From: Sophora flavescens
Taxonomy: Eukaryota; Streptophyta; Magnoliopsida; Fabales; Fabaceae
Direction of reading: 5' to 3'
NCBI GenBank assembly: GCA_030762895.1
Contig: JAUPTC010000179.1
Span: 1 to 64,000 of the forward strand
Length of the DNA stretch: 64,000 bases
Part shown: positions 39,761 to 47,813 of the stretch, piece after piece
Numbering within the stretch: position 1 is the first letter of the stretch
Layout: the number at the start of each line of letters is the position of its first letter
Program-made: the position numbers and the translations under genes
Notes under the pieces: generated by a model
The model's input: the letters and a program-made list of their open reading frames with translations, nothing else
Database searches by the model: none
Told to the model about the DNA's origin: nothing

Positions 39761-40999
39761 TTAACAACTGAAGTAAAGGTGATTGATTTTTAGTGAGCCA
39801 CTTTCAACGTCAGTTCTTTAAACAACATTAAAGTGACCTTTAACGTTCTTTTAACAACTGAAGTAAAGGTGATTGATTAGTGAGCCACTTTCAACGTCAG
39901 TTCTTTAAACAACGGCGTTAAAAGTGCACCTTTAACCGGTTCTTTTAACAACGAAGTAAAGGTGATTGATTTTTTGTGAGCCACTTTACGTCAGTTCTTT
40001 AAACACGGCGTTAAAGTGAACCTTTAACTTTAGTTCTTTTAACAACTGAAGTAAAAGGTGATTGATTTTCTAGTGAGCCACTTTCAACGTCAGTTCTTTA
40101 AACAAGCGGCGTTAAAGTGAACCTTTAACCAGTTCTTTTAACAATGAAGTAAAGGTGATTGATTTTTTGTGAGCCACTTTCACGTTAGTTCTTTAAACAA
40201 CGGCGTTAAAGTGAACCTTAACGTTCCTTAACGAAGTAAAGGTGATTGATTTTAGTGAGCCACCCTCTAAACCGGCGAAGTGAACACCGTTCTTTAACCA
40301 AGTAAAGGTGATTGATTTTAGGAGCCAATTAACGTAGTTCTTTAAACAAGACGTTAAAGTGAACCTTTAACCATTCTTTTAACAATGAAGTAAATGTGAT
40401 TGATTTTCTAGTGAGCCACTTTCAACGTCATTCTTTAAACAAGCGGCGTTAAAGAGAACCTTTAACCGGTTCTTTTAACAACTGAAGTAAAGGGTGATTG
40501 ATTTTTATTGAGCCACTTTCAGCGTTCTTTAAACATGGCGTTAAAGTGATCCTTTAACAGTTCTTTTAACAATGAAGTAAAAGGTGATTGATTTTCTAGT
40601 GAGCCACTTTCAACGTCAGTTCTTTAAACAACTCAATTTTAAAGTGATCATTTTTTCTTCAGTTCTTTTAACATTTAAAGGGTGATTGATTTTTTGTGAG
40701 CCACATTTAACGTCAGTTCTTCAAACAAGCGACGTTAAAGTGAACCTTTAACCGGTTCTTTTAACAACTGAAGTACATGGTGATTGATTTTTGTATGAGC
40801 CATTTTCCACGTCAGTTCTTTAAACAACGGCGTTAAAGTGAACCTTTAACCGGTTCTTTTAACAACCGAAGTAAAAGGTGATTGATTTTTGTGAGCCACT
40901 TTCAACGTCAGTTCTTTAAACAACTGACGTTAAAAGTTAACCTTTTAACTTCAGTTCTTTTATCAACTGAAGTAAAAGGTTATTGATTTTCTAGTGAGC

Positions 41000-41370
41000 C
41001 ATTTTCAACGTCAGTTCTTTAAACAACTGACGTTAAAACTGAACCTTTAACTCCAGTTCTTTTAACAACTGAAGTAAAGGGTGATTGATTTTCTAGTCAG
41101 CCAATTTCAACGTCAGTTCTTTAAACAACTGACGTTAAAAGTGAACCTTTTAACTTCAGTTCTTTTAACAACTGAAGTAATAGGTGATTGATTTTCTACT
41201 GAGCCACTTTCAACGTCAGTTCTTTAAACAACTGACGTTAAAAGTGATCCTTTTAACTTCAGTTCTTTTACCAACTGAAGTAAAAGGTGATTGATTTTCT
41301 AGTGAGCCACTTTCAACGTCAGTTCTTTAAACAACTGACGTTAAAACTGAACCGTTTAACTTCAGTTCTT
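41000..41370 (+). repeat. Multi-monomer duplication, copy 2
   Basis: Second copy of the ordered variant block seen at 39260-39760 (TAGTCAGCCAATTT at 41094, TACCAACTG at about 41269, AACCGTTTAAC at about 41350). It is one monomer shorter than copy 1. It indicates recent unequal exchange or segmental duplication within the array. Confidence 0.8.
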
Positions 41371-42578
41371 TTAACAACTGAAGTAAAGGGTGGTTGATTT
41401 TTTAGTGAGCCACTTTCAACGTCAGTTCTTTAAACAACTGAAATTAAAAGTGGACCTTTTAACTTCGGTTCTTTTAACAACTGAAGTAAAAGGTGGTTGA
41501 TTTTTTAGTGAGCCACTTTCAACGTCAGTTCTTTAAACAACTGACGTTAAAAGTGCACCTTTTAACTTCGGTTCTTTTAACAACTGAAGTAAAAGGTGAT
41601 TGATTCTTTTGTGAGCCACTTTCAACGTCCGTTCTTTAAACAACTGACGTTAAAAGTGAACCTTTTAACTTCAGTTCTTTTAACAACTGAAGTAAAGGGT
41701 GATTGATTTTCTAGTGAGCCACTTTCAACGTCAGTTCTTTAAACAACTGACGTTAAAAGTGAACCTTTTAACTTCAGTTCTTTTAACAACTGAAGTAAAA
41801 GGTGGTTGATTTTTTTGTGAGCCATATTCAACATCAGTTCTTTAAACAACTGACCTTAAAAGTGAACCTTTTAACTTCAGTTCTTTTAACAACTGAAGTA
41901 AAAGGTGATTGATTTTCTAGTGAGCCACTTTCAACGTCAGTTCTTTAAACAACTGACGTTAAAAGAGAACCTTTTAACTTCAGTTCTTTTAACAACTGAA
42001 GTAAAGGGTGATTGATTTTTTATTGAGCCACTTTCAACGTCAGTTCTTTAAACCGCTTACGTTAAAAGTGATCCTTTTAACTTCAGTTCTTTTAACAACT
42101 GAAGTAAAAGGTGATTGATTTTCTAGTGAGCCACTTTCAACGTCAGTTCTTTAAACAACTGACGTTAAAAGTGAACCTTTTAACTTTAGTTCTTTTAACA
42201 ACTGAAGTAAAGGGTGATTGATTTTTTTGTGAGCCACATTTAACGTCAGTTCTTTAAACAATTGAAGTGAACCTTTTAACTTCGGTTCTTTTAACAACTG
42301 AAGTAAAAGGTGATTGATTTTTTTGTGAGCCACTTTCCACGTCAGTTCTTTAAACAACTGACGTTAAAAGTGAACCTTTTAACTTCGGTTCTTTTAACAA
42401 CAGAAGTAAAAGGTGATTGATTTTTTTGTGAGCCACTTTTAACGTCAGTTCTTTAAACAACTGACGTTAAAAGTGAACCATTTAACTTCAGTTCTTTTAA
42501 CAACTGAAGTAAAAGGTTATTGATTTTCTAGTGAGCCATTTTCAACGTCAGTTCTTTAAACAACTGACGTTAAAAGTG

Positions 42579-42595
42579 AATTTCGGTAATTTCGG
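42579..42595 (+). other. Deletion junction with filler between satellite and truncated LTR
   Basis: The satellite stops inside palindrome A/B spacing (AAAAGTGAA) and is followed by TTTCGGTAA repeated twice, before the LTR homology starts at TAAACTCGCC (42596). The motif AATTTCGGTAAT occurs about 20 bp inside the LTR (42614), so the filler looks templated from the adjacent LTR. This fits end-joining repair of a break. About 1265 bp of LTR and at least about 60 bp of satellite are missing here. Confidence 0.7.
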
Positions 42596-42907
42596 TAAAC
42601 TCGCCTTCAAGGCAATTTCGGTAATCAACAAAGGTAAATCAGATTAGCAACATAAACAACCTCAAAGGTAACCCAAATCCCTAGGAATCCATTTAAATCG
42701 AAAATCCCAAAAACATTTGTTTTCTGCTCATCTATCTTTTAATTTTCCGATTCAAACCTTTTTCAAAACCATTTACAAAGTCCAGATCTAATCGATTGCA
42801 AAAACTATAGCGATTCTAGAACAAAGTATCTGTGTGTTCGATATCGTTTATTACTTGACGGACGACAGTGAGTACACTTGCCCACCGCCGGCGGCAGTGC
42901 GACATCA
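42596..42907 (+). repeat. Outer element 5' LTR remnant
   Basis: The last ~312 bp of the LTR, homologous to 59967-60283. The first ~200 bp are identical to the 3' LTR as far as I can read. The final ~110 bp (from about 42799) differ at many positions, including indels. It ends GCGACATCA, matching the GCGAAATCA end of the 3' LTR. The U3 region and TATA box are missing, so this copy cannot drive transcription from its own 5' end. Confidence 0.9.
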
Positions 42908-42913
42908 AGTTTT

Positions 42914-42931
42914 TGGCGCCGGTGGGGTGCC
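42914..42931 (+). other. Primer binding site, outer element
   Basis: TGGCGCCGGTGGGGTGCC begins six bases after the LTR end. The first eight bases match the plant Ty3/gypsy PBS type (TGGCGCCG.., complementary to a tRNA 3' end, usually tRNA-Asp in Athila-like elements). The remainder is degenerate. Confidence 0.75.
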
Positions 42932-43073
42932 TTTTCAATTTCAATTAGTTTTTAAATTGATTTTCTGGACCCTTTTCTTTTTATTTGATTTTTATTTCTG
43001 AAATAAAAAAAAATCAAAAATCAAAAATCAAAAAAATTCTTTTCCTTCTATTGTATCCATCTCTGTGTGTTAT
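42932..43073 (+). other. Outer element leader
   Basis: Untranslated leader between the PBS and the gag start. It is A/T-rich, with three tandem TCAAAAA units near 43014-43036. No open frame or structured element is evident. Confidence 0.5.
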
Positions 43074-43925
43074 ATGCAAAGATCCCTAAGTCTTGGGAGC
43101 CTTAGTGAGATTGATCCGGAGATCGAGAGGACCTTCCACGCGTAGAAGACTACTAAGAGAGGAAGAAAGGTCGATTCCCGTTCCACTCATGGCGAATCAA
43201 CCGGATACAAAACCTTTGAAGGACTACGCAGCCCCAAATGCGAGAGGCTTGCGAACTGGGATTGCAAGGCCAGAGATTGAGGCGGAAAACTATACCATAC
43301 CACCTATGCTAATCAACATGATTAGGCAACATCAATTCGGAGGATTGCCTTCGGAGGACCCGACCGATCATATAGAAACATTCTTAGAGTTCACCGACGC
43401 AATCAGGATTAATGGAGCCTCAGTTGATGTTGTGCGTTTGAGACTGTTCCCCTCATCTCTCACTGGAAAGGCGAAGGCCTGCCTTAAGCAAATTCCCGCT
43501 AACACCTTGACTACTTGGGACCAACTGGAGCAGGCGTTCTTGGAGAAATTCTTCCCTCCATCCAAGACGGCCTACATAAGAACCCCAGTGATCCGGCTTC
43601 TTCCGAAAGACGGAGAATCATTATCGTAAGCTTGGGATCGATACAAGGGATCTGTGGAGTCGTGCCCACATCACGGACTCGAGAGGTGGTTAATAGTGCA
43701 CACCTTCTATAACGGATTGGACTATTCTTGAAGGTGTCACTAGATTCGCAGCTGAAGGTGGAGCGTTTATGAATAGGCCTCTCACCGAGGCATTCAACAT
43801 CATCGAGAATGTCGCCACCAACTACCACCAATGGGGATCAACGAAGGAAGTAATAACCGAACAAGATTTGGGGAGTAAGTTTGAAGTAAGTAGCATTGAT
43901 CCGATTATTTCTAAATTTGACTCAC
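43074..43925 (+). pseudogene. gag: gag, N-terminal and capsid part, outer element (broken)
   Basis: Retrotransposon Gag, which would form the cytoplasmic virus-like particle. The likely start is ATG 43074, whose frame contains the family motif DPEIERT (from 43113) but stops at TAG 43143. A +1 shift then opens the frame 43093-43629, which carries the retrotransposon Gag domain (FGGLPSEDPTDHIETFL, then RLRLFPSSLTGKAKACL, TTWDQLEQAFLEKFFP). That frame ends at TAA 43627, where relatives have a tyrosine codon, and Gag-like sequence continues past it. A TGA at 43729 and a second shift follow, after which EGGAFMNRPLTEAFNIIENV is readable to the inner element's insertion at 43925. With at least three breaks it cannot make Gag. 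The family is clear; the exact shift sites are inferred. Confidence 0.88.
43921..43925. repeat. Target site duplication CTCAC (left) of inner element
   Basis: CTCAC immediately precedes the inner 5' LTR and recurs at 55358-55362 immediately after its 3' LTR. The outer gag reading frame continues without a shift when one CTCAC copy and the insert are discounted, which confirms the insertion site. Confidence 0.92.
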
Positions 43926-44146
43926 CGATAAGCCTCGGCTAATCTAGTTTTATGGCTAGCATGACCAGGGTTTTGTGCAAATTATATCGTATTTTCACCC
44001 AAATTAGATTAGATTGTCCTCAAGCAAGGTTTTGAGTCTCTAGAGTAGTTTTAAGTTAATTTAGCTAGTTTTAAGTCAAAATAATACACTTATGCTTATT
44101 TCCTTGTTTTCAGGTTAAGTAGAAGTTTAGAAAATAAAGAAAAGGG

Positions 44147-44540
44147 GATTCGCCCCGCGAAGGACCCGCTCGCCACGCGACCCCGAAGCTTTGATTGTTC
44201 CAAGAAATTGCTAAGTCTCTGGTTCGCCTCGCGAAAAAGGTCTCGCCCGCGAGTCTTGCAAACCTGAAAAAGTCGAGAGGCGATCACGACTTGCCCGTGT
44301 TGAAGGTCATGGCCGTGACAGTTTTGAAGTTGAAGAGTCTCGCCTCGCGATCATCCATTCGCCTCGCGAGTCTGGAAGTCAGAGAGCATCGCGGTTAGGC
44401 CCTGATGGCCATAACGGGCGTAAGGAGAAAACTCTTCATATCCTCGCCTCGCGAGCAAGCACTTCACCTCGCGAGAATCCCAAAGGTTGCTGACTCTTCA
44501 TAAAATTCACCTCGCGAATGTGTGCTCGCCTCGCGAGCCA
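44147..44540 (+). repeat. TCGCCTCGCGA motif cluster in inner LTR
   Basis: About nine copies of a short GC-rich motif, consensus TCGCCTCGCGA, at 44151, 44171, 44225, 44242, 44341, 44360, 44445, 44465, 44509 and 44526 (some with one change), at irregular spacing upstream of the TATA box. Its TCGCGA core is self-complementary. The cluster recurs in the 3' LTR at about 54238-54625. It could be a regulatory or methylation-prone U3 element, but no function can be shown. Confidence 0.75.
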
Positions 44541-44557
44541 TCTGAATTTTGAATTTG

Positions 44558-44566
44558 TATAAAAGG
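44558..44566 (+). promoter_or_regulatory. TATA box, inner 5' LTR
   Basis: TATAAAAGG, conserved in the 3' LTR at 54643-54651, in the expected middle of the LTR. Transcription would start some 25-35 bp downstream. Confidence 0.75.
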
Positions 44567-45292
44567 CTGTTCTGAACAATTTGTAAAGACTTTTGCTTCT
44601 CCATTTTTCTGTTTTACATTTTTCTCTGTGATTTCGTTTTTGCCATGGAGAACTAAGTTCCTAGGATTGATCTATTGTAATTGATTTCCATATACTTGAG
44701 GTTCTTATATTTTCCTGTTTTGTATGCTTTTCCCTCTTCAATACCATACTTTGTATTTCTGTTTGCTTAATTCAGGAGTATACTGTATTGTATTGATTTA
44801 TTTCTGGTGATATCATGTTCCTATAATTAATCGCATCTGCTTAATTTGCGTGTGTACAATTCGTGTTCGCTTAGTTCACGAAGGGCTTAACCCCGTTTGC
44901 TTAATTCGGGAATAGGGACATGTATCTGTGGTAGTAGTTTCGCTTGTAAATTGCTACTACAACCGGGAGGGGATAAGAATCTGCTTAGGGCTTGGAAATT
45001 GTAAGAACCTATGATAGTGGGAAATCAAGAGCAATAGATTAATCTGTTTTTGGCCATTTGATAACCTCCTTGAACTGCTTGTTTTCAATTGCTCTGTTTT
45101 TAATATTTTGTTTGTTTCTTATTTGCACTCCAATCCAAACCCCCCCCCCCCCCCCCCAAAAACTGATTTTTGTGAAAGGTAACATTTTCAGAGGCCATGT
45201 GTGACGACATCCGATTTGTCGCACTACACTACAGATTTTAAACCCGCTCATCCTTTTTGCGCGCGTTGTGCGACAAGTGACTGACCAAAAAT

Positions 45293-45312
45293 TGGCGCCG
45301 TTCTTTAGGGGA
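45293..45312 (+). other. Primer binding site, inner element
   Basis: TGGCGCCGTTCTTTAGGGGA begins five bases after the 5' LTR end (CCA, then AAAAT). The first ten bases match the Athila-type PBS TGGCGCCGTT, probably primed by tRNA-Asp. The rest has diverged. Confidence 0.85.
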
Positions 45313-45524
45313 CTCTGAGTTGTTATTTTTCGCAACTTGTTTTATTTTATTTTTCTTTCTTTCTTTTATTTTCTGTTTTGTTTTGAATTGGTCTGGCTAC
45401 TAGGTCTCATTGCCCTGAACTGTGTGATTTTGACCCGGAAATTGAAAGAACACTGCACACACTCCGTAGGGAATTTCGGGCTAGCACTAGTAGTGATTCC
45501 AATTTTAAAACTGCTTTTGAAAAC
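45313..45524 (+). other. Inner element leader with open frame upstream of gag ATG
   Basis: A T-rich leader follows the PBS. From 45387, after TGA 45384, the gag frame is open with no ATG before 45525. This upstream part encodes DPEIERTLHTLRRE (from 45432), matching the Gag N-terminal motif also seen in the outer element at 43113. The ancestral Gag start was therefore upstream of 45525 and has been lost, or translation begins at a non-AUG codon. Confidence 0.65.
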
Positions 45525-46631
45525 ATGGGAGACCAAAGGACTTTGAGGCAGCTTGCTGCCCCTGATGTGAATTACAATGGTTTGTGCATTGCTTATCCTG
45601 GTGCTGACACTCCTTTTGAGTTAAAATCTGGGCTAATCCATTTGTTGCCAAGATTTAATGGTCTTGCAGGTGAAGATCCACACAAGCACCTCAAGGAATT
45701 CCAAGTTGTCTGCTCCACAACTTTGAGGCCAGAAGGAGTAACTGAGGATCATATCAAGTTGAAGGCTTTTCCATTCTCACTCCAGGGAGCTGCAAAAGAT
45801 TGGCTTTTATACCTTACGCCGAATTCCATTACCACATGGAACGACTTGAAGAAGCTCTTCCTAGAGAAATATTTTCCTGCCTCCAGAGCCGCTGCAATTA
45901 GGAAAGAAATCTGTGGAATAAGGCAAGGAAATGAGTCGCTAGCTGAGTATTGGGAGAGGTTCAAGCAGTTGACATCTAGTTGCCCCCAGCATCAAATTTC
46001 TGAACAGCTCCTCATCCAATATTTTTATGAAGGATTACAGCCGATGGATAGGAATATTTTGGATGCTGCTAGTGGGGGAGCATTGGTTGACAAGACTCCA
46101 TCTGCTGCCAAGCAACTCATTGAGAACATGTCATTAAATTCCCAGCAATTCACTACCAGAAGAAATTCTGTTGAGACTAGAGGTGTACATGAGATTCGCA
46201 CTTCCTCTTCCAGCCATGACCGTGATGATAGAATTGACAGGGTTCAGCCTGCGGTATTGTGTGGCATGTGCAGTTCTCCTGAGCACCCATATGAAGCATG
46301 CCCCATTTTGCAAGGAGGATCAATTACTGAATCACCTCAAGCCTTTGCAGTCCATCCGTATAATCAGGGCAATAACCAGAACAGATACATCATTCCAGAT
46401 CTTTCAACAAATAGGTACCATCCCAGCTGGAGTAATCATCCTAATCTACGGTATGGGAACTCATCCCAACAACCGATGGCACCTCAGAATCCTCCAGTGA
46501 CCACTTCTGCACCGTCCGGACCTTCAGTTGATGACATGTGCAAGCAAATAACTTCACAATTGAATGCACAAATGACTACACTTTTCCAGCAGCAAATGGG
46601 ACAGTTCCAGGCACAGTTCCAGGCCTCATAG
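45525..46631 (+). CDS. gag: Gag polyprotein, inner element (368 codons, ended by TAG)
   Basis: Retrotransposon Gag, the structural protein of the cytoplasmic particle that binds element RNA. ATG 45525 is the first in-frame ATG, but homology extends upstream. Retrotransposon Gag domain at about residues 60-200: PRFNGLAGEDPHKHLKEF, then KLKAFPFSLQGAAKDWL and TTWNDLKKLFLEKYFP, then AEYWERFKQL and the GGALVDKTP region. A CCHC zinc knuckle (C-x2-C-x4-H-x4-C) lies at residues 246-259. A glutamine-rich C-terminal tail follows. The frame ends at TAG 46629, inside a repeated Gln-Ala-Gln-Phe-Gln stretch, where a CAG-to-TAG change is likely. The same frame continues downstream into protease. The domain itself is undamaged. 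The Athila-like assignment rests on domain order and motifs. Confidence 0.9.
   Translation: MGDQRTLRQLAAPDVNYNGLCIAYPGADTPFELKSGLIHLLPRFNGLAGEDPHKHLKEFQVVCSTTLRPEGVTEDHIKLKAFPFSLQGAAKDWLLYLTPNSITTWNDLKKLFLEKYFPASRAAAIRKEICGIRQGNESLAEYWERFKQLTSSCPQHQISEQLLIQYFYEGLQPMDRNILDAASGGALVDKTPSAAKQLIENMSLNSQQFTTRRNSVETRGVHEIRTSSSSHDRDDRIDRVQPAVLCGMCSSPEHPYEACPILQGGSITESPQAFAVHPYNQGNNQNRYIIPDLSTNRYHPSWSNHPNLRYGNSSQQPMAPQNPPVTTSAPSGPSVDDMCKQITSQLNAQMTTLFQQQMGQFQAQFQAS
46629..46631 (+). other. In-frame TAG splitting the gag-protease frame
   Basis: TAG lies between CAGGCCTCA and GCACAGTTTCAG. The frame is open on both sides, from 45387 to 47813 apart from this codon. The most economical explanation is cytosine deamination of a CAG glutamine codon. 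Programmed readthrough is possible but not supported here. Confidence 0.8.
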
Positions 46632-47813
46632 GCACAGTTTCAGCAGAGAACGGATGCGAGTATTCAGGCATTGCTTACACAGATTGGACAGATGGCCACA
46701 GACATAAATAACATAAAGCAAGGTCAAAGAACAACCCAGCTGCCAGCACAGCCAGTGATAAATCCGAATGCCTCCAACCCTAATGTGAGTGCTGTATCTC
46801 TGAGGTCTGGAAAGGTTGTTGAGGCCACTTCTGGAAAGGATGAAGAAACCATGAAGGCTACTCCTGAGCCTACTATTGAGGCTACTCCTGAACCTATGGT
46901 TGAAGTTGAAACTGAGAGAGTGTATAGACCACCCATTCCATTCCCACACAGATTACAGAAAAATTTGAAGAGTGGAGGTGAAGACAAGGAGAAGGAAATT
47001 CTTGATGTTTTAAGAAAGGTGGGTGTTAATATCCCTCTGTTGGATGTGATCAAGCAAGTGCCCAAGTATGCAAAATTTCTCAAGGACCTATGCACCAACA
47101 AGAGGAAGATGAAGAATAATGAGAGGGTTGATTTGGGAAGAAATGTCTCAGCGCTTATCCAGTCTAAGCCAGAAAGAGTTGTTGCTTTCACCCCTACTCA
47201 GGCACTGCCACGGAAGTGCAAGGATCCAGGCACCTTCACTATCCCATGCACTATTGGGGACAAGAAGTTTGAAAACTGCATGCTGGACTTGGGAGCATCT
47301 ATCAATGTCATGCTTACCTCCATCTTTAACAAACTTGATCTTGGTCCTTTGAAGTATACAGGTATCACCATTCAGTTGGCCAACAGGACCAGTGCCCGCC
47401 CCATGGGAATGGTGGAAGATGTACTAGTGCAAGTTGATGATCTGATCTTCCCAGCTGATTTCTACATCTTGGACATGGCAGGCGAGACACATTCCAGTAA
47501 ATCACCAATCATCCTGGGCCGACCATTCATGAAGACAGCTAAGACTAACATTGATGTGGATGATGGGACCATGTCTATGAAGTTTGGGGATATAGTTGCA
47601 AAGTTTAACATATTTGATGCCATGAAACATCCAGTGGAAGAGCACTCTGTATTCCACATAGAGCTGATCTCTGAGACTATTGAGGACACCCATGAGAACT
47701 TGTTTTCTAATTTTCCACTTAATTCTGGCTGTGATGATATTTTTTCTTGTCTTGATTGTACTAACTGTAACACCCTGTATTTTACTGTTTTAAATAACAG
47801 TAAATACATATAA
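46632..47813 (+). CDS. pro: Gag C-terminus and aspartic protease, inner element
   Basis: Continuation of the gag frame after TAG 46629; there is no ATG at its head, so it would be made only by readthrough or from an ancestral intact frame. The first part is a linker rich in Thr, Pro and Glu, then YRPPIPFPHRLQK, a proline-rich motif typical between Gag and protease in this lineage. The retropepsin-like aspartic protease spans codons from about 47220 to 47620: catalytic DLGAS at 47286 (DLGAS in place of the common DTGAS, as is usual in Athila-like elements), a flap region (IQLANRTSARPMGM), and ILGRPF near 47510. It would cleave the polyprotein. The final 16 codons (47766-47813) belong to the inserted solo LTR, so the native end is lost. 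Confidence 0.85.
   Translation, partial: AQFQQRTDASIQALLTQIGQMATDINNIKQGQRTTQLPAQPVINPNASNPNVSAVSLRSGKVVEATSGKDEETMKATPEPTIEATPEPMVEVETERVYRPPIPFPHRLQKNLKSGGEDKEKEILDVLRKVGVNIPLLDVIKQVPKYAKFLKDLCTNKRKMKNNERVDLGRNVSALIQSKPERVVAFTPTQALPRKCKDPGTFTIPCTIGDKKFENCMLDLGASINVMLTSIFNKLDLGPLKYTGITIQLANRTSARPMGMVEDVLVQVDDLIFPADFYILDMAGETHSSKSPIILGRPFMKTAKTNIDVDDGTMSMKFGDIVAKFNIFDAMKHPVEEHSVFHIELISETIEDTHENLFSNFPLNSGCDDIFSCLDCTNCNTLYFTVLNNSKYI
47761..47765. repeat. Target site duplication CTAAC (left) of solo LTR
   Basis: CTAAC directly precedes TGTAACACCC and recurs at 52368-52372 directly after GGGTGTCGCA. Confidence 0.9.

Larger units (their letters stand above)
1..42580 (+). repeat. Bipalindromic satellite array, left block
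   Basis: Head-to-tail tandem array in one orientation. The complete monomer is about 103 bp (for example, consecutive GTGAG landmarks at 41302, 41405 and 41508). It holds palindrome A (17-bp arms CACTTTTAACGTCAGTT and complement, loop CTTTAAAC), then palindrome B (CCTTTTAACTTCAGTT against AACTGAAGTAAAAGG, one base shorter on the right, loop CTTTTAAC), then a linker TGATTGATTTTTTAGTGAGC. A and B are clearly related, so the monomer looks like a diverged duplication of a palindrome of about 50 bp. From the spacing I estimate about 440 monomers. Full-length and compact (about 95 bp) monomers alternate in blocks. The array starts before position 1. I see no coding capacity. Whether it is centromeric, subtelomeric or interstitial cannot be told from sequence. 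Confidence 0.97.
39180..42580 (+). repeat. Full-length satellite monomers left of the retroelement
   Basis: From about 39180 to 39780, and again from about 40900 to the junction at 42580, monomers return to the 103-bp full-length form with both palindromes intact. They carry the 'TTTCAACGTC' left-arm variant (C for T) typical of this end of the array. A stretch of compact and damaged monomers (39780-40880) lies between the two blocks. The two full-length blocks share rare variants in the same order and so are copies of each other. Confidence 0.85.
43926..45287 (+). repeat. Inner element 5' LTR
   Basis: Aligns along its length with 54013-55357. It begins CGATAAGCC where the 3' copy begins TGATAAGCC, so its terminal TG has mutated to CG, and ends GACTGACCA. 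Contains about nine copies of a TCGCCTCGCGA motif (44147-44540), two ATCACGGCC-type palindromic modules (44282-44321 and 44387-44421), a TATA box (44558) and an 18-base C run (45140-45157). Short open frames inside it (for example 44195-44398) are not conserved genes. Confidence 0.93.

Noticed and set aside
42151..42357. 68-codon minus-strand open frame in the satellite
   Set aside because: Same satellite-derived peptide as at 7858; chance run without a stop.
1..42580. CRISPR-like array (regular palindromic repeats)
   Set aside because: There are no unique spacers; the whole unit repeats, no cas genes are present, and the setting is a plant genome.
46724..47191. 155-codon minus-strand frame opposite gag-protease
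   Set aside because: Shadow of the conserved plus-strand frame; no recognisable protein.
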